Source: Zeimonas sediminis
GTDB lineage: Bacteria > Pseudomonadota > Gammaproteobacteria > Burkholderiales > Burkholderiaceae_E
DNA: 64,000 nt
Direction of reading: 5' to 3'
Assembly (NCBI RefSeq): GCF_023721795.1
Contig: NZ_JAMQYE010000001.1
Coordinates: forward strand, 620,001 to 684,000
Shown here one piece after another: positions 1 to 8,474 of the stretch (position 1 is the first letter of the stretch; each line of letters opens with the position of its first letter). The notes under the pieces are model-generated. The model was not told the origin of the DNA. It worked only from the letters and a program-made list of their open reading frames with translations, and searched no databases. The translations under genes and the position numbers were made by a program.

Positions 1-621
1 GACATCTTCTACCTGCACGCCCGCCTGCTCGAGCGCTCGACCCAGCTCGCGCCGAACTGCGGCGGCGGCAGCATGACCGCGCTGCCGATCGTCGAGACGG
101 AGCAGGGAGAGATCGCGGCCTACATCCCGACCAACCTGATCTCGATCACCGACGGACAGGTCTACTTCGATGCACAGCTCTTCGCCCGCGGCTTCCTGCC
201 GGCGATCGACATCGCGCGCTCGGTCTCCCGGATCGGCGGCAAGGCGCAGGACGAAGCGATCAAGCGCGAAGCCGGCCGGATGAAGCTCGACTACCTTCAG
301 TTCCAGGAGCTCGAGGTGTTCACCCGCTTCGGCGCCAAGCTCGAGGCATCGATCGAGGCGAGGATCCGCCGGGGAAGGCTGCTGCGCGAGCTGCTAAAGC
401 AAGAGCAGCTCGATCCGCAGTCGGCCGCTTCTCACCTCGCCTGGCTAGTGGCCTACAACGAAAGGCTGCTCGACGACATGCCTCTGCCCGAGTTGCGCAA
501 GGCGGTGAAGCTGCTGCGCGAGCATGCCGACTCGGGTGAGCTGCCACTGGAGGCCAGTCGCGAGCGCTGGGTCGAAGCGGTTCGCCGCTGGCTGGGGAAG
601 GACGATGGCCAAGCGTCGTGA
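1..621 (+). CDS. atpA: N-ATPase (alternate F1Fo) F1 subunit alpha, 3' part
   Basis: This is the C-terminal part of an F1 ATPase alpha chain; the 5' end lies outside the window and the frame is open from base 1. Visible family signatures are the [11 protein letters not shown] segment, the [17 protein letters not shown] segment and the [10 protein letters not shown] motif of the F1 alpha catalytic-interface region, followed by the all-helical C-terminal domain. Alpha is the non-catalytic nucleotide-binding subunit of the F1 hexamer on the cytoplasmic face of the membrane. It is followed directly by gamma with no delta gene between, the ending known for N-ATPase operons (order atpDCQRBEFAG), so this is probably the second, possibly Na+-translocating ATPase and not the housekeeping one. 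That assignment rests on gene order and on the gamma sequence, not on the ion-binding subunit c, which is not visible here. Confidence 0.9.
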   Translation, partial: DIFYLHARLLERSTQLAPNCGGGSMTALPIVETEQGEIAAYIPTNLISITDGQVYFDAQLFARGFLPAIDIARSVSRIGGKAQDEAIKREAGRMKLDYLQFQELEVFTRFGAKLEASIEARIRRGRLLRELLKQEQLDPQSAASHLAWLVAYNERLLDDMPLPELRKAVKLLREHADSGELPLEASRERWVEAVRRWLGKDDGQAS

Positions 622-1489
622 GCTCGAGCGGCAGATCGCCACCTTTCGGGACATCTCGGAGATCGTCGAGGCGATGAAGAACCTCGCGCTGGTCGAGGTG
701 CGACGCATCAACGCCTTCATCGACGCACAGCGGCGCTCGGTCGACATCGTCGAGGACGCTCTCGCCGACTTCTTCGACGCCTGTCCTGCCCATCGCGCGC
801 AGCCGGAGACCTCGGGCGACGTGTGGTGCGTGATCGGATCCGAACGCGGCTTCTGCGGCGACTTCAACCTGGCACTCGCCGGCGAGGCGCGCAGCCTGAT
901 CGACCGGGGCGAGCGGCCCGCGGCGATCGTGCTGGTCGGCGCGAATCTCGCCTCGGCCTGGGACGGCCCGGCCGACGCCGTCTGCACCGGCGCGAGCGTG
1001 GCCGACGAAGTCCCCGGCGTGATGGCCGGCCTCGCCGAGCGCATCGGCGCCGCGATGCGGCCACGCCCGGGCCTGGCGCCGCGCGGGCTGGTGCTGCTGA
1101 TGCACGACGACGGCAGGCCACGGCTGCGCCGGCTGCTGCCCTTGCCGGCGACCGGCCGCGAGGCGCCGGCGCGCGACGCACGGATCGACCTCAACCTCGC
1201 ACCGGCCGCCTTTCTCGAGGCGGCATTGCGTCAGTTCCTGTTCGCCGCCCCACTGGCCCTGCTCTACGAGTCGCTGCTCTCGGAGAACCAGCGCAGGCTG
1301 GACCACATGGACCGCGCACTGCGCAAGCTGGACGACCGGCTCGCCGAGTTCGACCGCAAGCGCAACAGGCTTCGCCAGGAAGAGATCACCGAGGAGATCG
1401 AACTGATCCTGCTCAATGCCGAGCGACCGGACGGGCGCCGCGCGCCTGCGCCGAAGAAGCCGGCCAACTCCCTGCAGGAGATGCGATGA
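605..1489 (+). CDS. atpG: N-ATPase F1 subunit gamma
   Basis: Encodes 294 residues. The start ATG lies inside the alpha gene (17-nt overlap), giving [20 protein letters not shown], the usual N-terminal coiled-coil helix of a gamma chain. The C-terminal helix is also present (about residues 215-270, including [21 protein letters not shown]). Gamma forms the rotating central stalk that links the F1 hexamer to the Fo ring. The sequence is diverged from housekeeping gamma, as expected for the N-ATPase branch. It ends in an ATGA overlap with the LOG-family gene, so that gene is probably translationally coupled to the ATPase operon. Confidence 0.88.
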   Translation: MAKRRELERQIATFRDISEIVEAMKNLALVEVRRINAFIDAQRRSVDIVEDALADFFDACPAHRAQPETSGDVWCVIGSERGFCGDFNLALAGEARSLIDRGERPAAIVLVGANLASAWDGPADAVCTGASVADEVPGVMAGLAERIGAAMRPRPGLAPRGLVLLMHDDGRPRLRRLLPLPATGREAPARDARIDLNLAPAAFLEAALRQFLFAAPLALLYESLLSENQRRLDHMDRALRKLDDRLAEFDRKRNRLRQEEITEEIELILLNAERPDGRRAPAPKKPANSLQEMR

Positions 1490-2433
1490 AGCGCCACCGC
1501 AGCCCCACGCCATCGCCCGCGCACCCGCTCAGGCGACGCGAGCCCCTGCCCTGGCATCGTCCGAAGGCGATCCTCGACGAGCCCGACGCCGAGCGCCGGG
1601 TCCGCGCGATCCTCGAGAGCCCGAGCTATCGCCAGGCCGACCAGGACGTCGATTTCCTGAACCGGGAGGAAACCCGCGGCGTGCGCCTGCAGCTCGACTA
1701 CGAGAAGGCAGAGTCGGTGATGCGGGAGCGCGGCATCGAGCACACGATCGTGGTGTTCGGCAGCACCCGCATCCCGGAGCCGGCCGCCGCCGAGCGCCGG
1801 TTGCAGGAGGCCCGTCAAGCGCTTTCGGCCGAACCCGGCGACCCCGAGCTGTCGCGGCGCGTTTCGGTGGCGGAGCGGGTCCTCGAAAAGAGCGCCTACT
1901 ACGAAGTGGCCAGGGCCCTGGGCCGGCGGATCGGGGAACTGCATCGCGGCTCGGGCGGCATGCGGCTGGTCCTGATGACCGGTGGCGGGCCGGGCATGAT
2001 GGAAGCCGCGCATCGGGGCGCCTTCGACGCCGGAGCGCCCTCGGTGGGACTGAACATCACGCTGCCTCACGAGCAGTTCCCGAACCCGTACATCACGCCG
2101 GCGCTCTGCCTGCGCTTTCACTACTTCGCGCTGCGCAAGCTGCACTTCCTGAAGCGGGCGCGCGCGCTCGTCGCGCTCCCGGGAGGCTTTGGAACGCTCG
2201 ACGAGCTGTTCTGCATGCTCACGCTGATCCAGACGAGAAAGGTCGCCCCGGTGCCCGTGGTGCTCGTCGGAGAGCGATTCTGGCGGCGCGCGTTCGATCC
2301 CGACTTCCTGGTCGAGGAAGGGGTGATCGACGCGGAAGACCGAGAGTTGTTCTGGTACGCAGAAACCGCCGACGAAATCTTCGAGGGAATCCGGAAATGG
2401 CACGACATGAACGGCACCCCGCTCGCGGGATGA
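1486..2433 (+). CDS. LOG-family (TIGR00730-type) protein
   Basis: 315-residue protein of the LOG / lysine-decarboxylase-like Rossmann family. The diagnostic motifs are GGGPGMMEA (about residues 166-174) and PGGFGTLDE (about 232-240). LOG enzymes hydrolyse nucleoside monophosphates, for example cytokinin riboside monophosphates, to base and ribose phosphate, but many bacterial members have unknown substrates. The first 80 residues are an extension beyond the usual core of roughly 190 residues, so this belongs to the long-form subgroup. The start codon overlaps the gamma stop (ATGA). Its position after an ATPase operon does not explain its role. Confidence 0.85.
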   Translation: MKRHRSPTPSPAHPLRRREPLPWHRPKAILDEPDAERRVRAILESPSYRQADQDVDFLNREETRGVRLQLDYEKAESVMRERGIEHTIVVFGSTRIPEPAAAERRLQEARQALSAEPGDPELSRRVSVAERVLEKSAYYEVARALGRRIGELHRGSGGMRLVLMTGGGPGMMEAAHRGAFDAGAPSVGLNITLPHEQFPNPYITPALCLRFHYFALRKLHFLKRARALVALPGGFGTLDELFCMLTLIQTRKVAPVPVVLVGERFWRRAFDPDFLVEEGVIDAEDRELFWYAETADEIFEGIRKWHDMNGTPLAG

Positions 2434-2507
2434 ACGGGGCAGCGACCCCGCTGCGCGCCTCGCTCGCAGCGGTGGCGGCGGCCGCTACCGGCGGAGAACG
2501 GCGATGA
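2430..2507 (+). CDS. possible 25-residue linker ORF between LOG and beta-CASP genes
   Basis: A short frame starts at an ATG that overlaps the LOG stop (ATGA) and ends in a TGA that overlaps the ATG of the next gene (again ATGA). The peptide is Ala-rich (MNGAATPLRASLAAVAAAA followed by TGGERR) and has no recognised domain. Double ATGA overlap would let ribosomes run from the LOG gene into the metallo-hydrolase gene. A Shine-Dalgarno-like GGAG lies just before 2504, so the downstream gene could also initiate by itself. Treat it as a candidate coupling ORF only. Confidence 0.3.
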   Translation: MNGAATPLRASLAAVAAAATGGERR

Positions 2508-3889
2508 GACTCTCCTTTCACGGCGCCGCTCGCGGCGTGACCGGCTCCTGTCACCTGGTGGAATGCGCGGGCACGCGCATCCTGATCGACTGCGGCATGT
2601 ACCAGGGAGGGCGCGAGCTCGACGAGGAGAACGCCGAGCCCTTCGGCTTCGAGCCTTCGTCGATCGACGTCGTGCTGCTCACCCATGCCCACCTCGATCA
2701 CTGCGGACGGCTCCCGCTGCTTGTCAAGCGGGGCTTCCGGGGCGAGATCGTCACGACGGCCGCCTCACGCGAGCTGGCGCGCGTAGTGATGCTCGACTCG
2801 GGCCACCTGCAGGAGGAGGAAGCGCATCACCACGCGCGGCGTTCGGCCAGGCACGGCAGCCGAAGCCAGGCACAGCCGCTCTACACGGCGATGGACGCGC
2901 TGCATGCGATGGAGCACTTCGGCCGCACCGCGCGCTACGGAGAACGGCTGGACCTGGCGCCCGGCCTGGCCGCCACCTTCTACGATGCCGGGCACATCCT
3001 CGGATCGGCGAGCGTGCGGCTGGAACTCGCGGAGGGCGACCACAGCCGCAGCCTGGTGTTCTCCGGAGACCTCGGGAACGCGGGCAGGCCCCTGCTTCGG
3101 GATCCCGTTCCTCCACCGCACGCCGACCTGATGGTGCTCGAAACGACCTACGGCGACCGGCTGCACAAGCCGATCGGGCCGTCGGTGGCGGAGCTGCACG
3201 AAGTGGTCGAAACGACGATCGCGCGCGGCGGAAACGTGGTGATCCCGACCTTCGCTCTCGAGCGCGCGCAGGAGCTGCTCTACTACCTGCGCGAAGGCGT
3301 CGAGTCCGGGCGCTTGCCCAGGCGGCTGCCGGTGTACCTGGACTCCCCGATGGCGGTCTCGGCGACCGAGATATTCGAACGGCACGCGGAAGCTCTGGCG
3401 CCGGCGATCGGCGCCAGGCTGCGTGCCGGCCACGACCCGTTCCACCTGCCCGGCCTGCGGTTCGTGCGCGAGACTGCCGACTCGATCGCGCTGAACCGCC
3501 TCGAAGGCGGCGCGGTGATCATGGCCGGTTCCGGCATGTGCACCGGCGGCCGGGTCCGTCATCACCTGCGGCACAACCTGTGGCGCGAGGAGTCGAGCGT
3601 CGTGCTCGTCGGCTACGCGTCGCATGGCACGCTGGCCCGCAAGCTGGTCGACGGCGCGAAGACCGTCAGGATCTTCGGCGAAGACATCCGGGTGCGCGCA
3701 GCGATCCACACGATCAATGGCTTCTCCGCTCATGCCGATCGCGACGAGCTCCTCGCCTGGCACGCGGCCGTCGCACCCGACCGGACCTTCCTGGTGCACG
3801 GCGAGGAAGACGTCATGACGGCCTTTGCAAAGGTCCTGCCCGGCCACCCGCCGCGGATGCCGACGCTGGGCGAATGCTTCGAACTCTGA
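2504..3889 (+). CDS. metallo-beta-lactamase / beta-CASP family nuclease-like protein
   Basis: 461 residues, the usual length for stand-alone bacterial MBL-beta-CASP proteins. The metal motif HAHLDH is at residues 61-66, further metal ligands follow in the DAGHILGS and FSGDLGN segments, and the beta-CASP and C-terminal 'RNA-specificity' regions (MAGSGMCTGGR; INGFSAHADRDE) are intact. Relatives are single-strand RNA endo/exonucleases or uncharacterised hydrolases. It starts with an ATG overlapping a short upstream frame, preceded by GGAG. It sits between the LOG gene and a PHA-synthase-like gene in what appears to be one transcript continuing from the N-ATPase operon. Confidence 0.88.
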   Translation: MRLSFHGAARGVTGSCHLVECAGTRILIDCGMYQGGRELDEENAEPFGFEPSSIDVVLLTHAHLDHCGRLPLLVKRGFRGEIVTTAASRELARVVMLDSGHLQEEEAHHHARRSARHGSRSQAQPLYTAMDALHAMEHFGRTARYGERLDLAPGLAATFYDAGHILGSASVRLELAEGDHSRSLVFSGDLGNAGRPLLRDPVPPPHADLMVLETTYGDRLHKPIGPSVAELHEVVETTIARGGNVVIPTFALERAQELLYYLREGVESGRLPRRLPVYLDSPMAVSATEIFERHAEALAPAIGARLRAGHDPFHLPGLRFVRETADSIALNRLEGGAVIMAGSGMCTGGRVRHHLRHNLWREESSVVLVGYASHGTLARKLVDGAKTVRIFGEDIRVRAAIHTINGFSAHADRDELLAWHAAVAPDRTFLVHGEEDVMTAFAKVLPGHPPRMPTLGECFEL

Positions 3890-3910
3890 CCCACCCGCCC
3901 CTGACCCCTC

Positions 3911-5083
3911 ATGCCCGACGCCACTCCGAAACCCGCCCATCGACCGCGACAGGAGCACAGCGTTCCCTGGTTCTGGCCGCTCTCCGCAGCGATCGAGATG
4001 GAGGAGCAAGGGCTGCGGCTGTTCGAAACGAACCTGAAATTCGTGGCGGAGGCCCTCACGATCGCCGCTCCGCCTCCGGCTCGATGGGTCACTCGCAACC
4101 GGATCCTGCTCGATCTGGACACGATGCGGCTGCGCGACTTCTCGTCGAACGAGGCAGGCGCGCGGCGCGCTGCATCGGCGCGCCGCGGCACCGGCGCGGC
4201 GCCGGTCCTGATCGACGCGCCCTACGCCGGCCACGACTCGACGATCGCGGATCACTCCCCGGAGCACAGCCTGGTCCGCACCCTTCAGAGCAGCGGTCTG
4301 GACCGGCTGCTGGTCACCGACTGGAAGTCCGCGACCGCTGAAATGGCGGGCTTCGACATCGACAAGTACCTCGCCGAGCTCAACGTCGTCGTCGACGAGC
4401 TTGGCGGCGCCGTGCATCTCGTCGGCCTCTGCCAGGGCGGCTGGATGAGCGCGATGTACGCCGCCCGCTTCCCGGGAAAGGTCCGCTCGCTGGTCCTGGC
4501 CGGCGCGCCGATCGACACGCATGCGGGCGACGGCGAGATCCGGCGGATGGCCGACCGACTGCCGATGAGCTTCTACGAGAAGATCGTCGAGGCAGGCGGC
4601 GGCAGGATGCTCGGCCAGGCGATGCTGGCCGGCTGGAAGCGCATGCACCCGGCCGAGCAGTATCTCGGGAAGTACCTCGACCTCTACGCGCACATCGAAG
4701 ACGAGTCCTTCGTGGAGCGCACCGAAGAATTCGAACGGTGGTACGAGAACCCGGTCGACCTGCCGGGCCGCTACTACCTTCAGGCGATCCGTCTGCTCTT
4801 CAAGGAGAATCTGCTCGCGCGCGGAAAGTTTTCCGCGCTGGGCCGTAGGCTGAGCCTGCGGGACATCCGGATTCCGGTGTACCTGCTGGCCGGCAGCGAG
4901 GACGACATCACGCCTGCCCCCCAGGTGTTCGGCGCTGCAGCGCTCCTGGGCACCCCGGCTGCGGACCTGGTCAGCAGACTGGTACCTGGTGGCCACATCG
5001 GCCTGTTCATGGGCGCGAAGACGCTCGAAACCGAGTGGCCGGCCATAGGCGAATGGATCGCCGCGCGCGACCGCATGTCCTGA
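3911..5083 (+). CDS. PHA synthase-like alpha/beta hydrolase (Cys nucleophile)
   Basis: 390 residues with an alpha/beta-hydrolase fold. The nucleophile elbow is GLCQGG (Cys174), the Gly-x-Cys-x-Gly-Gly box typical of polyhydroxyalkanoate synthases and not the Ser box of lipases and depolymerases. Likely acid and base are Asp331/332 (SEDDITPA) and His362 (GGHIGLFMG). It is much shorter than class I PhaC (about 590 residues) and lacks most of the N-terminal domain, so true polymerase activity is uncertain. It may act on hydroxyacyl-CoA or polymer ends. It lies 21 nt after the beta-CASP gene and converges on ybaK. Confidence 0.75.
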   Translation: MPDATPKPAHRPRQEHSVPWFWPLSAAIEMEEQGLRLFETNLKFVAEALTIAAPPPARWVTRNRILLDLDTMRLRDFSSNEAGARRAASARRGTGAAPVLIDAPYAGHDSTIADHSPEHSLVRTLQSSGLDRLLVTDWKSATAEMAGFDIDKYLAELNVVVDELGGAVHLVGLCQGGWMSAMYAARFPGKVRSLVLAGAPIDTHAGDGEIRRMADRLPMSFYEKIVEAGGGRMLGQAMLAGWKRMHPAEQYLGKYLDLYAHIEDESFVERTEEFERWYENPVDLPGRYYLQAIRLLFKENLLARGKFSALGRRLSLRDIRIPVYLLAGSEDDITPAPQVFGAAALLGTPAADLVSRLVPGGHIGLFMGAKTLETEWPAIGEWIAARDRMS

Positions 5084-5098
5084 AGAGCGGCCGCAGCC

Positions 5099-5578
5099 TC
5101 AGTGCCGGGTCGGCCGGCTGAACCGACCGTGCCGGGCCTCGCTCATCAAGTCGCGGAACTCTCGCCGCGACATGCTGAGCAGGCACTCGTGATCGCCGCC
5201 CTCCATGTAGACGAGGTCGACGCGATCCAGTTCGTCGTCGACGACGGTCTCGAGCCCCCAGGCCATGCCGACCGGCGGCACCGCGCCGGGCTCGCAGCCC
5301 TCGAAGAGCATCGCGATGCGGCTCTCGTCGGCCAGTCGAAGCCGGTCGCGGCCCAGCAGCTCGGAGAGGCGACCGATCATCAGCCGGCTGTCGGCCGGCA
5401 CGACCGCCACGACCCAGCCGCGCTCGTCCTCGAGGACGACCGACTTGGCGAGAAGGTGGGGCGCGATCCGGGCGGTGCGCGCCGTTTCGGCGCTGCTGCT
5501 CGAACGATCGTGGGTGGACACCTGGTAGCGGGCGCCGCGCTGGTCCAGATAGCGCGACAGACGTGCGGAAATGGTCAT
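5099..5578 (-). CDS. YbaK/EbsC (ProX-like) aminoacyl-tRNA deacylase family protein
   Basis: 159 residues. The start MTISARLSRYLDQRG is preceded by a good Shine-Dalgarno (AGGAGG, about 7 nt upstream), so longer in-frame extensions upstream are not used. Family features are the HDRSSSSAE segment, the conserved Lys of LLAKSVVLEDERG, and the SELLGRDRLRLADE and GAVPPVG segments near the C-terminal half. YbaK/ProXp-type proteins hydrolyse mischarged tRNAs such as Cys-tRNA(Pro) or Ala-tRNA(Pro). The exact specificity cannot be read here. The gene stands alone, convergent with the PHA-synthase-like gene. Confidence 0.85.
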   Translation of the reverse strand: MTISARLSRYLDQRGARYQVSTHDRSSSSAETARTARIAPHLLAKSVVLEDERGWVVAVVPADSRLMIGRLSELLGRDRLRLADESRIAMLFEGCEPGAVPPVGMAWGLETVVDDELDRVDLVYMEGGDHECLLSMSRREFRDLMSEARHGRFSRPTRH

Positions 5579-5820
5579 GGCGGGCCTCCTGCTGGCTTGC
5601 CAGGACGGCGCCGGGGCACTGTTGCGGACGCGAACGCCCCGAAGCCCTGGAAAGCGAAGTTTGCGCCGCGAGCGGCCCGATGGCCAGTAACCATGACGGC
5701 GCAAGCTGTTTGCGGCGCCAGCGCGCGCGACCGCCTGACGACGGCAACCGTGGCCATGGGCGCCCACCGCGGCGCCGCGGCCATCGACGGCCACCGCGCA
5801 GCAAGAGCCGTCGACAGCCT

Positions 5821-6606
5821 CTATTTCGGCGATTCCAGCACCAGTTCGATGCGCCGCCGGACCGCTGCGGCGGCCTCGGCGTCGCCGGCCGCCTGCGCGC
5901 GTCTTTCCTGCACGCCAAGCCAGGCGAGCAAGGGCCGCCGCCAGCCCTGCGCCGACGCAGCCTCGACCGCGGCAGCGATGTCGCCGGGGGCCAGCCTGCC
6001 GGCGCGCAGCAGCGCGCCAGCGGCGACCAGCCGGGCGGCCGCATCCTCGACCGCAGCCAGGACTCCGGGGCTGGCCGGCGCTTCACCGTCCGACTTGCGG
6101 GCGTCACCCACCGAGGCCGCGAACACGGCCCGGTGCGGCGCCGGCAGCAGCGCCGGGTCGACTTCGGTCCAGCGGCCGGCGATGTAGGCCGCGTACGCCC
6201 GGGACCCCGCGTCGGCATCCCGGGCGAGCGGCGCGAATCCGGGGCAGTCGTCGAAGTCCAGGCTCGCCACCTGCAGCGCGCAACGGGTCAGCTCGGCGCG
6301 CGCCACGAGCTCGGCGCGACCGGTGCTGGCCAGCTCGCCGCGTGCCCGCTCGAAGGCCTGCGCCGCGATGCGCGTTTCTCCCCGCAGCCAGGCTTCCCGG
6401 TACTGATCCAGTGCGGCGCTGGCATCGAGACGCCACTGCGGCGGCGGTGGCCCGCCCTGGCAGGCGGCCAGCAGCGCGAGAGCCCAGGCGCCGGCGCAAG
6501 CGGCGCCGAACGCCCGGCGAGCCGCGCCGAGCAGCGCTGCCGGCGCAATGGCGGCCCGCTGCCGGCGCGCGACGACTACATACCCGCTGACATCTCTCCC
6601 GCTCAT
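5821..6606 (-). CDS. lipoprotein of the Mla-like transport operon
   Basis: 261 residues. A signal peptide ends in a lipobox (ALLAACQGG), predicting lipidation and membrane anchoring in the periplasm. The mature part is Ala-rich and helical with no motif I recognise; no PqiC/ABC-auxiliary signature is clear. The ATG overlaps the stop of the MCE gene (ATGA), so it is translationally coupled to it and probably works with it, for example as an outer-membrane partner of a periplasmic lipid shuttle. Internal later starts are possible, because the N-terminal 25 residues before the hydrophobic core are long for a signal peptide. Confidence 0.7.
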   Translation of the reverse strand: MSGRDVSGYVVVARRQRAAIAPAALLGAARRAFGAACAGAWALALLAACQGGPPPPQWRLDASAALDQYREAWLRGETRIAAQAFERARGELASTGRAELVARAELTRCALQVASLDFDDCPGFAPLARDADAGSRAYAAYIAGRWTEVDPALLPAPHRAVFAASVGDARKSDGEAPASPGVLAAVEDAAARLVAAGALLRAGRLAPGDIAAAVEAASAQGWRRPLLAWLGVQERRAQAAGDAEAAAAVRRRIELVLESPK

Positions 6607-7604
6607 GGCAGGCTCAGCTCCGCGTCGCGCCTGAACGGCCACTTGCGGTTGATCTCGTCGATCAGCTGCGACGCCTTGCGCAGGCTCGTCTCGACCTCGG
6701 CCCGCAGCGCCTGCAGGTCGGCGGTCGCGGCGCGCGTGTCGGCGGCGATGCCCTGCGCGTCGACCAGTACCGCATCGACCTTCTTCAGGCTCTCCCGCGC
6801 GTCGGCCAGCATCGCGCTCAGCTCGTGCACGAGCGTCTGCACCTCGTCTGTGACGCCGCCCTTGCCGAGCAGGCGCTGGTCCGCCCTGGTCAGCGTCTCT
6901 TCGGCCTTGCCGGAGAGGCCGTCGATCCGGCGCGCGGCGCTCTCGAGCGACGCGAGCACCCTGTCCAGCCGGTCGATCGCGCCGACGACCTTCTGCGCGT
7001 CGTCCTCGCTGCCGAGCAGCGCGGTGAGCAGGCCGTAGCGTCCGCCCGCCCGGTCGGCCAGCGTGCGCAGCCCCTCGAGGCTGCGGTTGATGTCCGAATC
7101 GTAGGCGGTCATCCGCTCGAGGTTCTCGACCAGGCGCTTGACGCCGGCCACCAGCGCGGGCAGCTCGTCGGTCGTGTCGCCGCGCAGCACCTCGCGGACC
7201 GCGCCGTCGGGCAACGGCGGGGCGCTCATGTCGGTGGTGAAGGCGCGCAGGCGGGCGCCGCCCACCAGGCCGCGTTCCAGCGTGAACATGCTGCTCGAGC
7301 GCAGCCACTGCGCCTGCGAGCGCGGCACGTCGATCTCGATCCGGGCCTGTCCGGTGCGGGCCAGCTCGATCCGCTGCACCCGGCCGACCGGGAAGCCCGA
7401 GAAGCTCAGGTCCGAACCGACCGAGACGCCCTCGGCGTTGTCGGTCATCAGCACCAGCCGCTGCGTTTCCTCGAAGGTACCGCGCGCGTAGAGGACGTAG
7501 ACCAGGAAGCCGACCAGCAGCGCGAGGGTCAGCACGAGAAGCAGGGTCGCCTTCAGCGCGATCCTGTCCGACGGCTCGGCGATGCGGGGCGGTTCTTCGG
7601 TCAT
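6603..7604 (-). CDS. MlaD/MCE-family substrate-binding protein
   Basis: 333 residues: one N-terminal TM helix (about residues 18-41), a single MCE/MlaD domain (about 46-125, with the VGSDLSFSGFPVGRV signature), then a long helical coiled-coil region to the C-terminus. MCE proteins form hexameric rings that carry phospholipids across the periplasm between the membranes. The gene is 6 nt downstream of the permease gene and overlaps the lipoprotein gene, giving a permease-MCE-lipoprotein operon. The long coiled-coil tail is more like the needle-forming MCE proteins than the short E. coli MlaD. Confidence 0.9.
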   Translation of the reverse strand: MTEEPPRIAEPSDRIALKATLLLVLTLALLVGFLVYVLYARGTFEETQRLVLMTDNAEGVSVGSDLSFSGFPVGRVQRIELARTGQARIEIDVPRSQAQWLRSSSMFTLERGLVGGARLRAFTTDMSAPPLPDGAVREVLRGDTTDELPALVAGVKRLVENLERMTAYDSDINRSLEGLRTLADRAGGRYGLLTALLGSEDDAQKVVGAIDRLDRVLASLESAARRIDGLSGKAEETLTRADQRLLGKGGVTDEVQTLVHELSAMLADARESLKKVDAVLVDAQGIAADTRAATADLQALRAEVETSLRKASQLIDEINRKWPFRRDAELSLP

Positions 7605-7610
7605 CGTGGC

Positions 7611-8441
7611 TCAGGCGTACATGGCGGCAACGAACACGACCTCGATCACGGCCAGCGTGACCCCCAGCCGGACCATCCCGCGTCGAACCGCGCCGGGCAC
7701 CGCCTCGGGATCGCGCTGCACGCCGAGCGCCGCGCCGATCGGTACCGCTCCCACCACCACGCCGAACAGCGTCGTCTTCAACAGGAAAGCCGCGACCGCA
7801 ACCGGATCGAAGACGTGGCCGGTGATCCGCACGAAGCCGGCGACCGCCCAAGGGGAGAAGCCGTAGAGCTCGACGTAGGCGAGCAGCAGCGCGACCACAC
7901 CGCTCAGGTAGGTCAGCAAGGCGACCGCTACCAGGCTGCCGATCACCCGCGGCACCAGTTCGGCGCCCACCGGGTCGCGCCCCGAGCGCGCGACGCGCTC
8001 GAGATCGCCGCCGATCCGCATCAGGGCCACCCTGGTGCAGATGGCCGCTCCCGATCGAAGCGCCACGTAGAGCGCAGCGAGCACCGGGATCAACTCGAGC
8101 ACCAGCACGCGCACCGCGAGCTCCAGCGCGTACTGGGGCAGGCCGAACTCCTGCGCGGTGCCGACCACGATCCGGATCAGCACGAAGCTGAGCAAGGCGC
8201 TCGCGAGCACGAAGCCGGGCAGCGCCTGCCAGGCGGAAAAATGGATCTGGCGGGCAGCCAGCCCGCGCGCCTCGCGGTCGTAGGCCGACGGCGAGAAGGC
8301 GGTCACCACCGCGGCCGCCGAGAAATGGGCCGCGCGGAGCCACCCCCTGAAGGCACGCGACCACCCGAAGGCACGCAGCCATCCACCCGCGCGGCGGGGC
8401 GCGCCGGCATCGCGGAGCGAGGTATCGCGCGGCTGCAGCAT
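7611..8441 (-). CDS. MlaE-family ABC transporter permease
   Basis: 276 residues with five or six hydrophobic segments and the MlaE family core, including ELIPVLAALYVALRSGAA and the VGAVPIGAALG segment near the C-terminal third. The permease would form the inner-membrane channel for lipid exchange with the downstream MCE protein. The N-terminal 40 residues are basic and low-complexity. No MlaF-type ATPase gene is present in the operon or beside it, which is unusual. The minus strand carries a TATCAT hexamer 6 nt before the ATG, so the mRNA may be leaderless. Confidence 0.88.
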   Translation of the reverse strand: MLQPRDTSLRDAGAPRRAGGWLRAFGWSRAFRGWLRAAHFSAAAVVTAFSPSAYDREARGLAARQIHFSAWQALPGFVLASALLSFVLIRIVVGTAQEFGLPQYALELAVRVLVLELIPVLAALYVALRSGAAICTRVALMRIGGDLERVARSGRDPVGAELVPRVIGSLVAVALLTYLSGVVALLLAYVELYGFSPWAVAGFVRITGHVFDPVAVAAFLLKTTLFGVVVGAVPIGAALGVQRDPEAVPGAVRRGMVRLGVTLAVIEVVFVAAMYA

Positions 8442-8447
8442 GTCGGG

Positions 8448-8453
8448 ATGATA
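8448..8453 (-). promoter_or_regulatory. putative -10 element of the Mla-like operon
   Basis: On the minus strand the hexamer TATCAT is followed by six bases and then the permease ATG. A start of transcription at or next to the ATG would make the message leaderless. No clear -35 was seen. Confidence 0.3.
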
Positions 8454-8474
8454 GCCCGGGCCTGTCGCGTCGCT

